Assembly (NCBI RefSeq): GCF_932294415.1
Contig: NC_065535.1
Span: forward strand, 69,185,362-69,249,361
DNA length: 64,000 bases
Direction of reading: 5' to 3'
DNA from: Quercus robur
Lineage: Eukaryota > Streptophyta > Magnoliopsida > Fagales > Fagaceae
The position numbers and the translations under genes are program-made. Numbering within the stretch: the stretch's first letter is position 1; each line of letters starts with the position of its first letter. Positions 45,903 through 56,328 of the stretch are shown here, piece by piece. A model generated the notes under the pieces. The model had not been told where the DNA came from. It worked only from the letters and a program-made list of their open reading frames with translations, and did no database searches.

Positions 45903-47950
45903 TGATGTCTGAAGGCTTTTTGATATGGCACTTGGATTTTGCCATGAACGATAATTTTCATATGCGGTGTAATCATTTTGGGTTTTTATTATCTTAATCT
46001 GTTATGTGTTTTAGTTTTTCATATGGAACTGAAAATGGCATCTAATAGGAGAATACTTGGTTATTTATTATGGAACTTTGACATGGTATTGTTGTTTACT
46101 TAGTATGGACTGTGGAACATTTTGGACTACTAGTTGTTTTAGTGGAAGAATTGCCGAAGTATTTGCATTTGTCGTTATTTTGATTTTTTTTTACTTGATT
46201 TATGGTTGAATTCTGAATGTACATACATGGGCAACATAACAGGTTATTCAACAATGTGGGAGTGGAATTCAAACGTGTTAAGTGTAATTTTTTTTATTAT
46301 TATTATGTTTTGAATTTGAAACAACAAAGAACAGGCCGAGATAGTTTTTATTTATTTATTGTTTTTTCAAAATATAACCGTGGTACATATGTTTTTTTTT
46401 TATAGAAGTTCACTTTTTTCATTACATTGTTTGCTTTCAATTTTTATCAATTTAAGAGTTTAAACCATTTCTTATGAATTAGAGATAAAGATAAGTTTAT
46501 TACATTAAGGGTATTTCATAATTTTCATTAGTTGTTTAGCGCTTTCCCTGAACATCAGGGGCAATCTCAAAAAATAAAATATTATAAAATTTAGTATTTA
46601 GTCGAGTTTTTATCATTTTGTACTGAACCTGAGGTTTTTTTAAGATTATGTATTAAAATAGTCTAGGGGTTTCTCTTATTTGGAGTCCCCATTTATTAAT
46701 TAAGTGAATGTCCTTAACATCTATATTTAAGTTCTGACTATTGAATGAAAGGTAAAAATACATGTCTAACTTGCACCAAAACATTGCCTCCAAAATAGGA
46801 TTACTCTCCTGATGGTATTCAAATTACTTTATTCACTTATAAAAAAAATTTCATTAAAACAAACACGTTTGTTTGAGAATACATCTGCCATGATAACTGA
46901 TTAAAAAAAAAAATTATAACAATGTGGTACCAAAAAAGAACACACACATCTGCCGTTATTGAAAAAAAAAAAAAATCAATTACCTTTATTTAAAGAAAAA
47001 TAAAATTTTGTAATAATCGTAGCACAATTCTTATCTCAATCCAATTATCACAACAATGATGTTTTGAACAATTACAAAAAAAAAATAAAATAAAATAAAA
47101 TAAAATAAATCCATAAGAAATAAAAACAATAAATAAAAAAACCTTCAAAAAGGTCATCCACTCTTTCTTACCTACGTACAAGTTTAAACTCTCCTCATAT
47201 AAAACAGAGAAAATAAAATTCAGTTTCATGATCATGAAACAGTTACAGTCTATCAGTTACAATATTATTTGACTCTGTCTATCCTTATCCTCATGTCTCA
47301 TCTGCAAAAGGTCCTTAGAAAAAATGGTCAACATTCTTTGACGCTGAGTCAAATGATCAATTCTGTCGAAGTAAGGAATGAAATGGTCTTTTTCTTCCCA
47401 AGTATGTTTAAATTTATTTGGAAATGTACATTTGTATATGTTAAGGTCGAATAACTGCATATTACGTAATTAAACAGTTTGGCAAATGCCCATACATGTT
47501 TCATTGCTAGGTGGTGTGCATATCTGGATTTTATGTTCCAATATGGCTCAATGTCATGCTGCAAAATCATAACCGACACGGGGTATATTACATTAGCATT
47601 ACGACAACTAACCTATTGCTCGTTATATTCGCAACTTAATTATATACAAGTTTTTTTTTGTTTTTCCTACGCAAAAAATATATAGAGAAAATACTTATTG
47701 GCTATCCAAAGCCAAGTACAGTTACCAAAACAACATACCCAATGTTAACAACAATACAAGCAATTACAGGCCAACAGGCTAAGACAGATTCCAAATTAAC
47801 GTTCAAAAGGGAAACAAAAAAGATATTCAACAACACTTTAGCCCATCTGTACTGCAAACGTGAGCCATAGGGGTCATAAAAACACATATATTTATATATT
47901 TAGTATTACTAGATTCATAAATGCCACAAGCAAGAGCCATAGTTTCACCT
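45903..47950. other. Spacer, no gene recognised
   Basis: AT-rich with A-runs near 46902, 46965 and 47072, and an (AAAAT)n tract at about 47081-47110. Several short frames are present, but none shows a family motif. The first 200 bases probably include the 3' UTR of the BED-finger gene. Confidence 0.4.
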
Positions 47951-48494
47951 TCATTTCGTGCTTCCTTGTCGTGTCGAATCATGAACTTCATCATCCCCCA
48001 TAACATGGGCTACCACTTCACTTAGCATGTTAGTACTCAAGGTTGCAATCCTCCTTGCGTGGTCACGCTCCTCAATAGCAACGTTTAACTGATACCTCAA
48101 CAATCTGTTCCTAACGTCTCCATCGCAATAGCTAGTTCCTTCGCTTTGAGATGCCATTCCAGAACTTGATGGCGACATGGTAGGAGATGTCCACGATTGG
48201 GAAGCACCATACTGCACGTTCCTACCATTATGTTGCATGAACTCCATGTATGCAGATTCTGCTTCCCGTCGATCCTTGTATGACTTGTGTTCAGCGTTCG
48301 CGAATCTATGAACTTGTCTACTTGCTTCTGCCCAATTGTCGTATATGCCAGGAGCACGACCAACGAAAACAACATAGTATCTGCCACCCTAAAAGAGTTC
48401 GTACAACAACACTGTATGTTAAAACCATATTTGTTGTGCTAGGGTTAGAACTTACGAAGTTTCGAAATTGAGGTATTAGATAAAAATGTACCAT
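47951..48494 (-). CDS. Small protein with RNase H1 N-terminal (viroplasmin-like) domain, 146 aa
   Basis: Exon 1 ends with the start codon itself (ATG at 48494-48492, then donor GTACAT). After an intron (48491-48389, acceptor TTTTAG) exon 2 runs 48388-47951. The product begins M-GGRYYVVFVGRAPGIYDNW, continues VHRFANAEHKSYKDRREAESAYMEF, and so has the whole RNase H1 N-terminal fold (Y-V-V..G..PGIY..W, H-K-S-Y-K-D, A..A). That fold binds RNA:DNA hybrids in RNase H1 and is also found in caulimovirus viroplasmins. Residues 50-85 are Ser/Gln/Gly-rich; residues 90-146 are helical with RDHARRIATLSTNMLSEVV and an acidic end. No RNase H catalytic domain follows, so a binding role is inferred. The split ATG explains why the domain is missed by simple frame scans. 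It is transcribed away from the MULE transposase across array C. Confidence 0.72.
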
Positions 48495-48752
48495 GTTGCT
48501 CTACCAACAGGTGCCAGTGGACTGCAGCAACGTTGACGTTTCTTGTTAAAAGATCTGACAAACAGTTGCATAATCAGCATTTGGTTTGTACAGTAGTAAA
48601 TTATTTAATGACAAGTACAAAAAAAGGTGGGCATGTTACCTCTAGAAGCGAAGGAGGCTTCTCTTCTCCCTGTCTGAATGTTTTCCTCTGCCAAGGTTCC
48701 AATCCACAAAGAGAGGAAGCTGTCATCTTATATAAAGTGGAATACCTGTTGT

Positions 48753-49072
48753 ACTCGATTGTACAAATATCGAGTAAAACATATAACTCGCCTCTCCAAA
48801 TGGCGAGTATAAACAACTGTCCTAACGACCAGTTTGGTGAAGTAAATAATACTCGGTCTCCTCAGGGACGAGTTTTATTTAACTCCATTTCAGAATCACT
48901 GTGCGTTCTGCTGATAGTTGTAGGTTTTAATAGTACTCGGTGTTTGAAGAATCGAGTTATATGTAACTCGATTTGTGCAGAGACGAGTTATATTCATGAC
49001 GTACACGGTTTTAATAGTACTCGGCTTCAGTATAATCGAGTTATATATAACTCGATATCCTGAATGCCGAGT
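48753..49072. repeat. Array C of the 23-nt ACTCG-N13-CGAGT motif (7 copies), possible bidirectional promoter
   Basis: Perfect copies start at 48753, 48786, 48851, 48935, 48966, 49019 and 49050. The first pair is 33 bp apart and the last two pairs 31 bp apart, with AT-only linkers such as TATATATA. The array sits between the RNase H1-N gene (minus) and the transposase gene (plus). A TATATAA element at 48729-48735 reads as TATA box on the minus strand, about 235 bp before the minus-strand ATG. Confidence 0.9.
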
Positions 49073-49319
49073 ATTGTCCAACCATAACACACCCCCCACC
49101 CGCCCAACTTTCTGGGACCACTTACCAATTATATTTGATACTGTCGTTCTGAAGTCTGGACATGGACCGGTCTGCGCTTGCAACCATTGTGTCACAGCTA
49201 GTGAGAGGTTTCACCTTCAATTAACCATCTGCACAAAGCACGCTAATTCAAGAAAGTGCACTTCATCTTTGTTCTGTCAACATCTCAGTTGATAGGTAAA
49301 TACTACTTGATAACACTTT

Positions 49320-49795
49320 ACAACAACACAAATTTTTTTATTGCTGTTGTGGGTGTTGAATTGGGGTATCTGAACAAAATTATGTAGTACAAATTTTGAG
49401 AACAAAAATTATTTCAATGTTGTGGGTCTTCAATGCTAAGTATCTGAACATAATAATGTGGTACATGTTGCATGCTAGGAATTATATAACTGATATTTGC
49501 AATGCTTTTGCATGCTAGGAATTATTTCAATGCTTATGAATTATCTCCCTTAGAGCAACACGAATTTTTTCAATGTTGTGGGTCTTGAATGGGGACATCT
49601 GAACATAATACTGTTGTGGACAATTTTTGAGAACACAAATAATATGAATGTTGTGGGTCTTCAATAGGGGGTATTTGAACATAATAATGTGGTACAATTT
49701 TTGAGAACATAAATTAGTTGAATGTTGTGGGTCTTCAATGGGAGGTATATGACCATAATAATGTGGTCCATATTGCATGGTATGAATTATCTCGC
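49320..49795. repeat. Degenerate tandem repeat, ~75-80 bp unit, upstream of the MULE transposase
   Basis: About five imperfect copies of 'gttgtgggt-ttcaatg-gg-tatctgaacataataatgtggtac' occur at about 49345, 49420, 49575, 49650 and 49725. They are separated by 'aatttttgagaacacaaat' or 'attgcatgctaggaattat' segments. Open frames on either strand here only reflect the repeat. Confidence 0.8.
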
Positions 49796-50040
49796 TTATT
49801 TGCAATGCTTTTGAGTTCTCATTTGTTGAACAATAGCCAGCATGAAACCCGACCACATTGTGCAAACATTTTCGTTATCGAAATGAACTCTGATGGAGTA
49901 GACGATATAATTATTCAATAGTAATTTTTAGCATGTTCAGCACAATTTGCTTAGGTACATAGGGCATGTATAGTTAGCCTATGCTTTCACAATATTACGC
50001 AGCATGATACAATTATTACTATTTGTGGTTTAGGTCCGTT

Positions 50041-52662
50041 ATGAGTCCACATTACTTCTATGTTTACTACAACAGGGAGGCATATATTAATGATTTGCAC
50101 GGGCTATCATACCAAGGTCCGAACCAAAAGCAGACGCTTATTGAAGTGAAACGTGGGATACACACGAGAAAACTTAAACGGAAGATAATGTCAACTATGG
50201 GGTTAGACAAGGATACCCACGACATCTCCATTGTATTTCGGGCTCCGCAGCAACTAGTAGGTACCCAAGTGTTCTACAATTCAATTCCGTTACAATGCGA
50301 CAATGATGCAAATATAATGTGGGGAGTGATAAAGCGGGCAGGGCAATTCATAGGTTCTGACTTGTATGTAACTGTCCACACTGTTGGGTTCAATGTCGAT
50401 GGGGGTTCGCAATATGGCAGCAGAGTTGGAGAGCAAGAATCAATTCCTGTAACCATTGTGCACCCATCAGTTACACCCGAGACATCTTTGCCCTACAACT
50501 GTCAACCATGGAATGGGGTTGCTATGGACAATACTGAAGACGCCGAAGTGTTAGGGTCTATCCATACCCATGAGGATGAAGGATATACTCACCGAAATGA
50601 AGATATCCAAACCTACTTGGACGAGGCAACCGAAATGGATGAGACTCGAGATGTGTATGAGGAGTTCATTGATAACGATGGACCGGTAGAGAATCCAGAA
50701 TTGTTAGATGAACTACAACCAGAAAATAATCCGAACCTTAACCCCGAATGGTTCACGTCAAACACATGGGATGACATTAATGACCCATCACCTTTCCTGG
50801 AAACAGGTCTGCTGAGTTGGCGACCGGGGGACGAACCGAGCAAGGGGATGCTATTCAAGAATAAAGCTGCGATTCAGCACGCGCTAACCATGTTCTCCGT
50901 TGGGCTGAATAAAAAATTTAAGTACATGAAGTCAGACCCCGAGAGACTGGTTGTAACGTGTGTACACGATGCATGTCTGTGGTCAATTCGAGCTATCTAC
51001 AGCAAAAGGCACAAGCTGTGGATGATCACAACATCTAAGGGTCCCCACACTTGCTCGACACTCCAAGTGGATCATGATGGAAGGATGATGGATTCGAAGT
51101 TCATTGCCATCACACTTGAGTCATACGTACGGGAAGACATTTCAAGAACAGTAGCAACCCTGCGTAGTGTTCTTCATGCGAAGCACGGCCATTGGGCGTC
51201 TCACTATAAGGTTTGGGATGCAAAACAGAAAGCCGTTGCAGCCATCTACGGTGGTTTCGATGAGTCATACGCAGAATTGCCTCGGTTCCTGGCAACGTTA
51301 AAAGATGCAGATCCAACCACAGTGACACAGTTGAAGTGCGACCACCGTAGTGTGCCGGGAACTTGCACATTTAACTGTGCCTTTTGGGCTTTTGGTCCGT
51401 GTATAGAAGGGTTCAAGTATTGTAGGCCGGTGATAAGCATCGATGCAACGCACCTCTATGGCAAGTACAAGGGGAAGTTGTTGATAGCAATGGCAACGGA
51501 TGCTAACAACGAGGTTTATCCACTCGCGTTTGCCGTTGTTGAGAGTGAGAGCAAGGAGACATGGGGATGGTTCTTGGCATGCCTGAAACGATATGTTACG
51601 GACCGGACAAATCTTTGCATCATCTCTGACCGACATTCGGGTATAAAAGCTTGCTTTGATGACACAAGGATGACTTGGTTGCAGCCTCCCCAGGCCCATC
51701 ACCGGTATTGCCTCTGCCATGTAGTTAGCAATGTGAACACAAAATGGAAAATTCCGGAGTTGAAGAATATGGTATGGAGGGCCACAAGCGCGAATCAAGT
51801 TAGAAAGTTTCAGGCCACACTGGATTTAATTCGCAATGTCAAACCGGCTGCACACAGGTACTTGGAAAATGAAAACAAAGAAAAGTGGACACTTGCACAC
51901 GACGGAGGGCGTCGATACGGAGCAATGACAACCAACCTATCGGAGTGTTTTAATGGAGTACTGAAAGGTGCACGCAGCTTGCCAATCACGGCAATGGTGA
52001 GGTACACCTACTTCAAAGTGAACTCCTACTTTGACGCTCGTTGTAATCTCGCTCTAGAGCAATTGGAAGCGGGTCAAGAATGGTGCAAGTATGCCATGGA
52101 CAAGTTCGAAAAAAACCAAGCGAAGGCAAAGGACCATATGGTGACACGGATGTGCACATAAGCACGATTATATCAGGTTGACACACCGGGTAATCCTCTA
52201 AGTAATGGGGGCGGACAACACACACACAGGGTTGATCTTCAGGGTATGACATGCACATGTGGAAAATGGGAAGCATACAAGATGTCGTGTTCACACGTAA
52301 TAGCAATTTGTGCTAAGTATAAGCACGATGCGCAGCAGTTTATTGATCCTTGCTATAGCGTGAGTCATAGGTTCCATAGCTATGAACCGGTATTCCAACC
52401 GTTGAAAGACAGATTAGCATGGCCGGATCCGGAAGAAACTAGAGTAGTGATGCCCAATCCGCACCTGATCCGGAACAAAGGTCGGCCAAAGTCCACACGA
52501 ATCCGCAATGAGATGGACGAGAATGATAGGGAGTTGCCGACCTCCCTATGGATCGAGAATGGACCCAAGTCAAGATGTGGGTTGTGTCGCCAAGAGGGGC
52601 ACAACCGTAGAACATGTCCTACTCAAAATGCGGAGTCAACTAGCGGTGGAGCTGCATCATAG
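50041..52662 (+). pseudogene. MULE (MuDR-type) transposase, one in-frame stop, otherwise complete
   Basis: Mutator-like transposases cut and paste DNA between long TIRs. The frame runs from ATG at 50041 (after a possible acceptor GTTTAG) to TAG at 52660-52662, 874 codons, with one TAA at 52159-52161 (codon 707). Order of domains: PB1-like MuDR N-terminus (residues 1-115, KRGIHTRKLKRKIM); acidic linker (about 160-255); MuDR zinc domain beginning WRPGDEPSKGMLFKN; MULE transposase core with candidate catalytic D468 (SIDATHL), D530 (IISDRHSGI) and E635 (LSECFNGV), and the C-x2-H (YCLCHVVSN); SWIM zinc finger after the stop (CTCGKWEAYKMSCSHV); C-terminal zinc knuckle CGLCRQEGHNRRTCP. The downstream part stays in frame, so the stop (probably a former Gln codon) is the only visible lesion. 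TIRs and a 9-bp duplication were not located. Confidence 0.92.
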
Positions 52663-53455
52663 GTAAAGGTCATATATCTCCTACAACTTTTGTCATATAT
52701 AAATTGGCACTATTAAGAACTCAGTAGTAGTGTCTTTGTTCTCTATTGCCATAGTAAGTATTTGGACTAGTCATGAAACAAACACTGGTGTTCATGCATG
52801 TATAGGCAAATGAGGTTGTTTAGTTGTTTTTGTTACACTATTCGTCGTAAGTCTTGTAAATTTTTCCTGTTCTGCCTATGTTGCGTGTTAATAACTTATA
52901 TAAGTCCAGTGTACATAACATTTTTTAACTATTTACAGTAGGTACGGCAGCCAAGGTGGATGGGTGCTAACGGACATACGTTGCGCAGCCAGGATGATCC
53001 CTACCTCTTTAATTGGAAGCAACCGAACGTCACCAGTTGAAGAGGCCCATGATGAGAAGACAAATGATATTGGTCATTTTTTGCTTAGAAGTTGATATTA
53101 AAGTTTGTACTTATGTAGTCATGCACTTTGTTAGTGCCTTTAATGTTATGTACTGATGGGGGTTTTACTAAGCCGGTCAAGCAAACAATTCAGTTAAAAA
53201 CGAAGTTATTGCAATGGGGTTTCACTAAGCTGTTTTAGTATGATTTCCAACTTCTCCAACTTTGTTGCATTCATATTTATATAGCAGTGGCAATCTCAAA
53301 AGCAACAATATAGGAGTGTGTTGCATGCCATGCACTTGTTGCTTCAAGAACATTGTAATAAACAGAACATACCTGGTGTAAAAAACTGACTGAGCTGCAA
53401 CAGGAAAAAACATGCAGGCCGAGTTGTAATATGTAGTGGAAGGTTGTTCTACAAA
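52663..53455 (+). other. 3' flank of the transposase gene
   Basis: Mostly non-coding. A CAG acceptor-like site at about 52938 is followed by a short frame, ATG at about 52960 to TGA at 53040, starting MGANGHTLRSQDD, about 26 codons. It could be a last exon of an alternative transcript or chance. Phrases containing 'ggggttt-actaagc' recur at 53160 and 53217. Confidence 0.35.
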
Positions 53456-54088
53456 ACTCGATTTTGTTAAAACCGAGTAACATTAATAACTCGGTAATAG
53501 AAAATTCGAGTACCATGTAGTCGTCTTTGAACACACACTGGAAAAAGACGTTACTCGATCTTATATTAAGCGAGTTAAATCTGTAACTCGACTTTAGAAA
53601 TATCGAGTATTACTGGAGAATTACTGATCAGTCGAACTGGCTGCGACCCATCGAAATGCATAGGAGTGTGTTGCAATGTGTGACTGTAAGAATCGATTGT
53701 TATTCGATCGCTGCGCGACCAATCGAGGAAGTCATGAGTCCAGCCATGATTGTCTGAAAAAACCGACTGTTGTCCGATTGGTTTCGATTGGTCATAATAT
53801 AAAACTCGATTATACTATTATCGAGTACTAACTAGTGTCTGAAAAATATAACCAGCAAGTACTCGCTCTCCGAGAAAGCGAGTTACTTTAAGTAACTCGA
53901 TAATTTAGTTATCGAGTACGTTGTATTACTCGCTGTCCTTGAAAGCGAGTAGATCTGCGATCCATCACAACTCCAGCCAAAGTTGTCTGTAAGAATTGAT
54001 TCTTACTTGATTGGTGGACAATCGGTCCAAATTATGTAACTCGGTTTTGCGTTAAGCGAGTAATTACTTGATTTTTACATTATCGAGT
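53456..54088. repeat. Array D of the 23-nt ACTCG-N13-CGAGT motif (10 copies)
   Basis: Copies start at 53456, 53489, 53553, 53586, 53804, 53861, 53895, 53928, 54039 and 54066; the last has ACTTG as left arm. Start-to-start distances of 33 bp occur three times and 34 bp once. Between copies lie blocks of the type CCAGCCA--TTGTCTG-AAGAAT-GATT..GATTGGT..ATCGGTC, a diverged form of the second block in array B. The two arrays are therefore homologous beyond the 23-mers. The array precedes the transcription unit of the gene at 55146. Confidence 0.9.
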
Positions 54089-55145
54089 TATTTGGTTCCT
54101 CATTTACACAGTTCAGTGTTAACTGTTGTTTCATAAAAAGAAAAAAAAAAAGCATAGCTGATGTTGTGTGGATGCACTGGACTCCCACGGTAGCAGCAGT
54201 CGATTGCTCTCGATTCCTCAAGCTCGTAAGCGACTTCCCGGGTTCCAAACATCGATCCTCAATTGTAGTATGACTCTTTTATCCTTGCTTCCCATTGAAA
54301 TTAATTTCAAATCCTGCATTAATCTCCCTGTGAAAGCTGAAATTTCGAACTATGCAAGTGTGGGTATTTTCATGATTTTGGGTGTTGTGGTCTGAAATGG
54401 GTCATGGGTTTTTACATATGCATGTTGTTCATACGATTTGTAGCCTTTAATTACATAAACATAGCTGATTTCTACAAGCCCATTCAATTTAGGGTTCATG
54501 TGTTAATATGGAATTTGGGGATTTTCATGGGTGTTGGTGTTTTGACATGAAATAGGTAATGGGTTTTTTTGTATGGATGTTGTACACACGTTTTCTACCC
54601 TTTAATTGCAAAGAACGCATGATTTGTGAGAAATGAAAAATTAGGGTTCATGTCTTCATATTGGGAATTTTGGGATTTTGATGTATTGCTTCATTTGATC
54701 TGAACTGGTTCATGGGTTGCTGTGTATGCATGTTGGCGAGATGTTCTCTATCGTTTATATTCAAAATTTTCACATCTTGGTATGCATGTTGGTTCATTCG
54801 CCAATCTTGTTCTTCGTGGAATTTGGGGTTTTGTTGAATTGGGTATAATTGCCTGAAATTGACCACATGGTAAGACATTGATGGATGGTAGTGATTGGTT
54901 TTACACCCGTTGCACCATGTACACTGTGGGTTTGCATGGTTCTCAAATAACTTGACTGTATGGGTCAATGTTCATGTACATACAGAAAATTTTTCATTTC
55001 AATGCATTCATTCATTGACGCTTATTGTGCATCAATATCATGCAGTCTTTTTGTCATGCATATGTACATTGTGTTTATGTGTCTCTAACGCAGTTCTAAA
55101 TATTGGTTTTCTGTTGTGCTTTCATTCCCACTTGTACATCCTAGT
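54089..55145 (+). other. Leader and presumed leader intron of the plant-transposon-protein gene
   Basis: The layout repeats that of the BED-finger gene: motif array, then a short GC-richer leader (about 54160-54270, with possible donor GTAAGC at 54226 or GTATGA at about 54268), then AT-rich sequence. The phrase 'gggttcatg' with 'gaattt-gggattttcatggg' recurs at about 54360, 54490 and 54645, a weak tandem repeat. The reading frame of the following gene is open back to 54895, but its family-like part starts at 55146. Confidence 0.45.
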
Positions 55146-56328
55146 TATGGCTCCTAAGAAGTCTAAAACCATTAAAACCAAAGCCAAAAGAGTGTCTGCC
55201 TCCTCATCTAAGCCTGCCAAAAGAGTGTCTGCCTCCTCATCTAAGCCCGCAATTGTGTTTGATGAAACAACGTTTGAAACGGTTACGAAGGTGCAAAGGT
55301 TTGAAAATGTAATTCAGTATTGGACAATTTGGCCGGAACGAGAAATCAATCTAGATGAATTACCACTTGCTGTCCATAGGAATCTACAGTGTAGGAACTG
55401 GTTGTCTCTATGTAAAGGTTTACAACCCCCTCCAGTTGCACTGATTAGAGAGTTCTATGCCAATCTCGAAATTCGTTCTGATAATGATTTGGCTACTTGG
55501 ATTCGAGGTCGATACTTTGTCATAACTAAGAATGATATATCCAATGCTCTTGATGTACCTCGTGTTAGAACACCTACTTATCCATACTCATACTCGAACT
55601 GTCTAGAAATCTCTGATGTTATGACTCTTCTTTGCGGAAGATCAATGACATTGGGATTTGAGCCAAGAATTAACTCGAGTGACTTAACCGAGCTTAATTA
55701 TATCTTATTTAGGATAGCTTGTCACAACATCTTCCCCATCTCCCATGTCCATACTATTCCTAGAGAGAGGTATTTCTTTTTGTATGCCCTCGTCACTGAT
55801 GCGTCCATTTGTTTTGCTTCCCTTTTCTATGAAACGCTTGTTCGGGCGCATAGGAGTAAGAGTAAGAAGCATGGTCTATTCTTCCCAGTTTTCATCTATA
55901 GGGTTCTATGCTATGTAGGGGTAGAGAATTTTGCTTCCCTAGAGTTGATCCACATCACAGCCCCTATAGGAGCCACCTTTCTCAAACAACGGACTGCACA
56001 AAAGAGGAGTGTTGGACCGAGTGTTAGGTCATCAAAAAGGCCACGAGTACAGTCCACCACTAGAGACGATCATGCTGAGCAGAGTCCTGTTGATCCTATA
56101 GGTACCGTTGCTGACATTAGTGATGATGGGGTACATGCTCACAGCACAGCTGCAGACCCCACCGTTCCTCCTCCCCTATCTCTTCGTGCTATGATGGAGA
56201 CCATTATGACGACTCAAGCAGCTCATGGACAGCTTTTAGATGGCCTTATTGCTGAGGTTGCTGCGTTGAGAGCAGATTTTTCAGAGTACAGCAGTGCTTT
56301 TCCACCTCCACCACCGTCTGACTCTTGA
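55146..56328 (+). CDS. 'Putative plant transposon protein' family gene with C-terminal coiled coil, 393 aa
   Basis: The start MAPKKSKTIKTK is a Lys-rich segment followed by KRVSASSSKPA twice. The core (about residues 45-280) has REFYANLEIRSDNDLATWIRG, FVITKNDISNALDVP, LFRIACHNIFPIS, RYFFLYALVTDASICFASL and GLFFPVFIYRVL, the plant-transposon-protein domain. A basic hinge (RSSKRPRVQS) could be a nuclear signal. Residues about 340-385 (MMETIMTTQAAHGQLLDGL) look like a coiled coil, and the end is Pro-rich. Motif order and ends parallel the extra ORF of the SIRE element at 20950-22044, but no LTR, PBS or pol surrounds this copy. Instead it stands behind array D. The frame is intact. Function is unknown: DNA binding or scaffolding is inferred from basic and coiled-coil parts only. 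The longer frame from 54895 lacks family features and is probably untranslated. Confidence 0.75.

Noticed and set aside
13713-54088. The regularly spaced palindromes could be read as a CRISPR-like array.
   Set aside because: The genome is eukaryotic, spacers are about 4-12 bp, inner bases vary and there are no cas genes. They are short palindromic sites, not a CRISPR array.
42220-54088. Arrays B and D considered as terminal inverted repeats of a single MULE.
   Set aside because: The larger blocks shared by B and D run in the same direction, not inverted, and I found no 9-bp target duplication at their outer edges.
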